From: Desulfobacula sp.
Lineage (GTDB): Bacteria; Desulfobacterota; Desulfobacteria; Desulfobacterales; Desulfobacteraceae
DNA: 5,876 bases
Direction: 5' to 3'
Assembly (NCBI GenBank): GCA_023139225.1
Contig: JAGLNZ010000613.1
Location: forward strand, 1-5,876
Part shown: piece by piece, positions 3,402 to 5,876 of the stretch
Position numbering within the stretch: the stretch's first letter is position 1
How the letters are laid out: the number at the start of each line of letters is the position of its first letter
The notes under the pieces: model-generated
What the model was told of the DNA's origin: nothing
Seen by the model: the letters and a program-made list of their open reading frames with translations, nothing else
Databases searched by the model: none
Made by a program: the position numbers and the translations under genes

Positions 3402-5876
3402 CTATTCTTGGCATGGGGCATCGCTCTTAGTTTTTTTTGTACCACTATTTAAAGCATCTACAATTGTAAGTGGCGTATTGACTCCACGGGTAACGCTCCC
3501 TACGGTCGCTTCTACAACTTCTTTTGCGGTAATTTTGCCAGCAGAAGATAAAGCTTTAATAGAGCTTGCTCCAATGAGATCAGCAGCTGCTGACGAAATA
3601 GTTATTGTCATTTCGGATTTAGATATTTCATCTATTGAATACTGATAAACTGCATATCCTGCCGAAGCACCTGAAATTACGAGTCCAAATGGTTTTAAAA
3701 CAGGCAAAATAATCGCCCCTGTATTTACGGCAAAGCTGCTTATTCCAAGGCTTGTAGAAATCCAATCTAATCCATTTGGATCAATAAAGTTAATTGGATT
3801 ATTGTAAGAATAAACAAACGGATTTATCCCACCGGCCAGACCAATCGGATCAGGCGTCAGATATTTGCCGGTATCCGGATCATAGTACCGGTGCCAATTA
3901 TAATGCAACCCAGTTTCGCTATCATAATATTGGCCCGGTAATCGAAATTCATTCCCTATAGCATTCTCACTCACAAGGGCCTGCCCAAAAGGTGTATAAT
4001 CTGCCGACCATACGATCTGGCCCTGGGAGTCCATTATTTTTAATGGTGTTCCCAAATGGTCATTTATAAAATAGTAAACTGTGTGACTACCTGTTCCGCC
4101 GACCCCACCGAGTATTTCAGAACCAGTGGATGCCAGAAGTATTTTTTCTTTTTCAGGTGCCATACCGTCATATCTTCCATAATACGGATCAGACGTCAAG
4201 TTTAAAGCCAGAAGATCAAGGTTCAGGCCAATGCTGTTTTCCTGGAATGCCACAAGACTGACAGGGTCTGACCAGTATTGGGTGCTATTGTGATCCACCC
4301 TGAACTTATACGTGTTTACAGGAAGGAAAAATTCAGCTTTGCCCTGCTCGTCAGTGTTATCAAATTTACTGAGATAGGAACCGGATTCACTGAACAGGTA
4401 AACCCTTGCACCTGCTATGTCAGCTCCTGCCATAGTCACATGAAGGTTCGCTATGGCATGGTCAATGGTAATGGCTGTATCAATTCCTGTAAAGGGCTCT
4501 GACCAATACTGATTTGACATATAATCCGCCCGGACTTTATAGGCCTTTTCAGGTACATTAAAGGTAACAGTACCGTCGGACCCTGTGGTTCCATACCTGC
4601 CCTGGTATGAACCTGCTGCTGTAAACAGGTAAATTTTTACGCCCTGGATGGGTTCTGGTGCAGTATACTGGCTGTTAACGAAGATAACTACGTCCTGATG
4701 GGGGATGGTCAGAACTAAGGAACTGGTTCCCGGGATATTAAGAGTGTCGGTCCAGAATTGGTATCCAAAATAATCCGCCCTGAACTTATAATCACCGTCG
4801 GGCAGGTCAAAAGTAACTGAGCCGGTTTCATTGGTTTGTTCATACAATCCAAGATAAGAACCTGATGATGAAAATGCATAGACCCTGATGCCTTCAATGG
4901 GTTGGTCGGCTTGCTTTTCAATGGTAAGGCTAAAGGCGGCTCCCTGTGTATCAATGGTCACAGGGGTTGATTCATGGGCGGTGATGGATTGAGTTGCCCA
5001 GTATTGGCTGCCAAGGTAGTCTGCCCGGAACTTATAGGTGTCCTGGGGCAGCTCAAAGTTTATCAGGCCATTGGCGCCTGTCTGGCCGTAAATGCCCTGG
5101 TACTGGCCCTGATCATTGAACACATAAACTTTTATGCCTTCAAGCAGGGTTGTGTTTTGTCTGACCTCAATTTGGGCCTGGCCTTGTTCAATGGTGATGG
5201 TTTGATCAGTCCAGGTAAAAACATCAGACCAGTATTGTTTTGACATATAATCCGCTCTGACTTTATAGGCTTTTTCCGGAATATCAAAGGTGATAGTTCC
5301 ATTGATATCCGTGGTTTCATAAATACCCTGGTATGAGCCGGACTCCGTAAAGAGATAGGCTTTAATACCGTCACAGGGTTCTATATCTGAGTTGTAATTC
5401 CGGTTTACAGAAATTGTGACCTGCTCATGGGGGATCATCAGTTCCAGGGTTAATTCACCGGGTATGGTGAACTGTGATGTCCAGAACTGATAACCCATAT
5501 AATCTGCACGTATTTTATACTGACCGTCTCCAAGGCTGAAGCTGATTTGGCCTGAACTGTCCGTGGTCCGGTATTCTCCCAGATATGAGCCGGTACTGTT
5601 AAACAAATAGCATTTTATCCTTTCAAGGATTGTGTCTGCATCTTTTTTTATAGTCAGGGCAATGGTACCGCCGCCTGTGGACAGGATGACAGGGGTCTCT
5701 TCATTTGCACTGATCTGGGTGACACTTGTCCAGTATTGATTGTTCATCCAGTCCGCCCGGAACTGATACGATCCTTGGGGCAGGATAAAAGAGACGTTTC
5801 CGTTGGCATCTGTAGTTTCATAGGTTCCAAGATAACTGCCCAAACTGTCAAACACATATATCTTTACATCGGGTAA
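3402..5876 (-). CDS. Rhs-family polymorphic toxin with tandem beta-sandwich repeats (5' end outside window)
   Basis: The reading frame is open to the right edge: seven codons (LPDVKIY) precede the GTG at 5853-5855 and continue a repeat unit, so the true start is outside. Numbering that GTG codon as 1, residues 1-555 hold seven repeats of 77-84 residues, each with the pattern IKVYxF-GSYxGxYxTT-G-F-LP-YKxRADYxxxQYW. These are probably prealbumin/carboxypeptidase-regulatory-like beta-sandwiches. Residues 593-696 are an RHS-associated core: [46 protein letters not shown] and a DPNGL end at 692-696, where Rhs proteins are normally self-cleaved to free the tip. The 121-residue tip (697-817) has hydrophobic Gly/Ala-rich stretches (about 699-741 and 748-774) and matches no toxin I recognise. 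No YD repeats are visible between stalk and core. The protein is expected to be exported and to deliver its tip to rival cells; the export route lies outside this window. The probable immunity gene follows by 30 nt. Confidence 0.9.
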   Translation of the reverse strand, partial: LPDVKIYVFDSLGSYLGTYETTDANGNVSFILPQGSYQFRADWMNNQYWTSVTQISANEETPVILSTGGGTIALTIKKDADTILERIKCYLFNSTGSYLGEYRTTDSSGQISFSLGDGQYKIRADYMGYQFWTSQFTIPGELTLELMIPHEQVTISVNRNYNSDIEPCDGIKAYLFTESGSYQGIYETTDINGTITFDIPEKAYKVRADYMSKQYWSDVFTWTDQTITIEQGQAQIEVRQNTTLLEGIKVYVFNDQGQYQGIYGQTGANGLINFELPQDTYKFRADYLGSQYWATQSITAHESTPVTIDTQGAAFSLTIEKQADQPIEGIRVYAFSSSGSYLGLYEQTNETGSVTFDLPDGDYKFRADYFGYQFWTDTLNIPGTSSLVLTIPHQDVVIFVNSQYTAPEPIQGVKIYLFTAAGSYQGRYGTTGSDGTVTFNVPEKAYKVRADYMSNQYWSEPFTGIDTAITIDHAIANLHVTMAGADIAGARVYLFSESGSYLSKFDNTDEQGKAEFFLPVNTYKFRVDHNSTQYWSDPVSLVAFQENSIGLNLDLLALNLTSDPYYGRYDGMAPEKEKILLASTGSEILGGVGGTGSHTVYYFINDHLGTPLKIMDSQGQIVWSADYTPFGQALVSENAIGNEFRLPGQYYDSETGLHYNWHRYYDPDTGKYLTPDPIGLAGGINPFVYSYNNPINFIDPNGLDWISTSLGISSFAVNTGAIILPVLKPFGLVISGASAGYAVYQYSIDEISKSEMTITISSAAADLIGASSIKALSSAGKITAKEVVEATVGSVTRGVNTPLTIVDALNSGTKKTKSDAPCQE
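3768..3947 (-). repeat. RHS core repeat, copy 1 of 3 (180 nt, in the intact gene)
   Basis: It covers residues 637-696 of the main Rhs protein, FRLPGQ to DPNGL. It is the reference copy, preceded in frame by AIGNE. Copies 2 and 3 align with it over all 60 codons without internal gaps. Confidence 0.85.
4190..5876 (-). repeat. Seven tandem repeats with a three-unit superperiod (Rhs stalk)
   Basis: Unit boundaries fall at about 5618, 5366, 5135, 4889, 4640 and 4409, giving units of 84, 77, 82, 83 and 77 residues between a partial first and a diverged last one. The RADY Arg residues lie at 33, 116, 200, 277, 359, 442 and 519 (GTG 5853-5855 as residue 1), so the same type returns every 242-244 residues. 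Type A (units 1, 4, 7) has LPQ-TYKFRAD and SxTPV. Type B (2, 5) has GYQFWT, IPG and IPHxxVxxxVN. Type C (3, 6) has PEKAYKVRADYMSxQYW. Type C units match closely in DNA with an offset of 726 nt, for example GACATATAATCCGC at 4516 and 5242. The array grew by duplication of a whole A-B-C block. Confidence 0.88.

Noticed and set aside
4278..5374. Several 74-89-residue frames on both strands within the Rhs stalk
   Set aside because: They are shadows of the repeat region and recur with the repeats; none has a domain or a start signal of its own.
4190..5876. CRISPR-like or satellite array
   Set aside because: The repeats are about 230-250 nt, coding, diverged at synonymous sites and in one long frame; they are protein domains.

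Overview
The window joins two unrelated accessory modules that converge on each other. Base composition is mixed: about 25-30% G+C in the immunity-like and toxin-tip genes, against about 50% in the Rhs repeat region (hand counts on sample blocks). No housekeeping gene is present to fix the taxonomy. The style of the Rhs core (a DHLGTP...WSADYTPFG stretch) and the XRE/PIN pair fit a Gram-negative, possibly Desulfobacterota (deltaproteobacterial) genome. That is inference with modest confidence.

Left part, plus strand (1-1359). An AT-rich leader with a perfect palindrome precedes a two-gene toxin-antitoxin operon. It encodes an XRE-type helix-turn-helix antitoxin (134-685) and, overlapping it by 14 nt, a PIN-family ribonuclease toxin (672-1112). 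Behind it lies the C-terminal half of a ParE/RelE-type toxin that has lost its start (1196-1342). A compact intrinsic terminator overlaps the stop codon of that remnant.

Right part, minus strand (5876 down to 1403). This is the 3' end of a large Rhs/polymorphic-toxin locus. The main gene enters from the right edge, so its start is outside the window. It carries at least seven tandem beta-sandwich-like repeats of 77-84 residues arranged in an A-B-C superperiod of about 243 residues. A single RHS-associated core domain ending in DPNGL follows, then a variable hydrophobic C-terminal tip. Next comes a small three-helix membrane protein, the likely immunity protein. Two displaced (orphan) core-tip cassettes follow. 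Each restarts at the same point of the core (FRFPGQ), just after an in-frame TGA. The first has a cysteine-rich tip and a coupled four-helix membrane protein. The second leads, after a frameshift, into an HExxH metallopeptidase-like domain.

The expected working model is that the main gene makes an exported toxin whose tip is replaceable, the membrane proteins protect against the matching tips, and the orphan cassettes are a silent store that can be recombined onto the main gene through the shared 180-nt core. The least familiar parts are the higher-order repeat stalk fused directly to an RHS core without YD repeats, the identical frame-breaking junction in both orphan cassettes, and the metallopeptidase tip.
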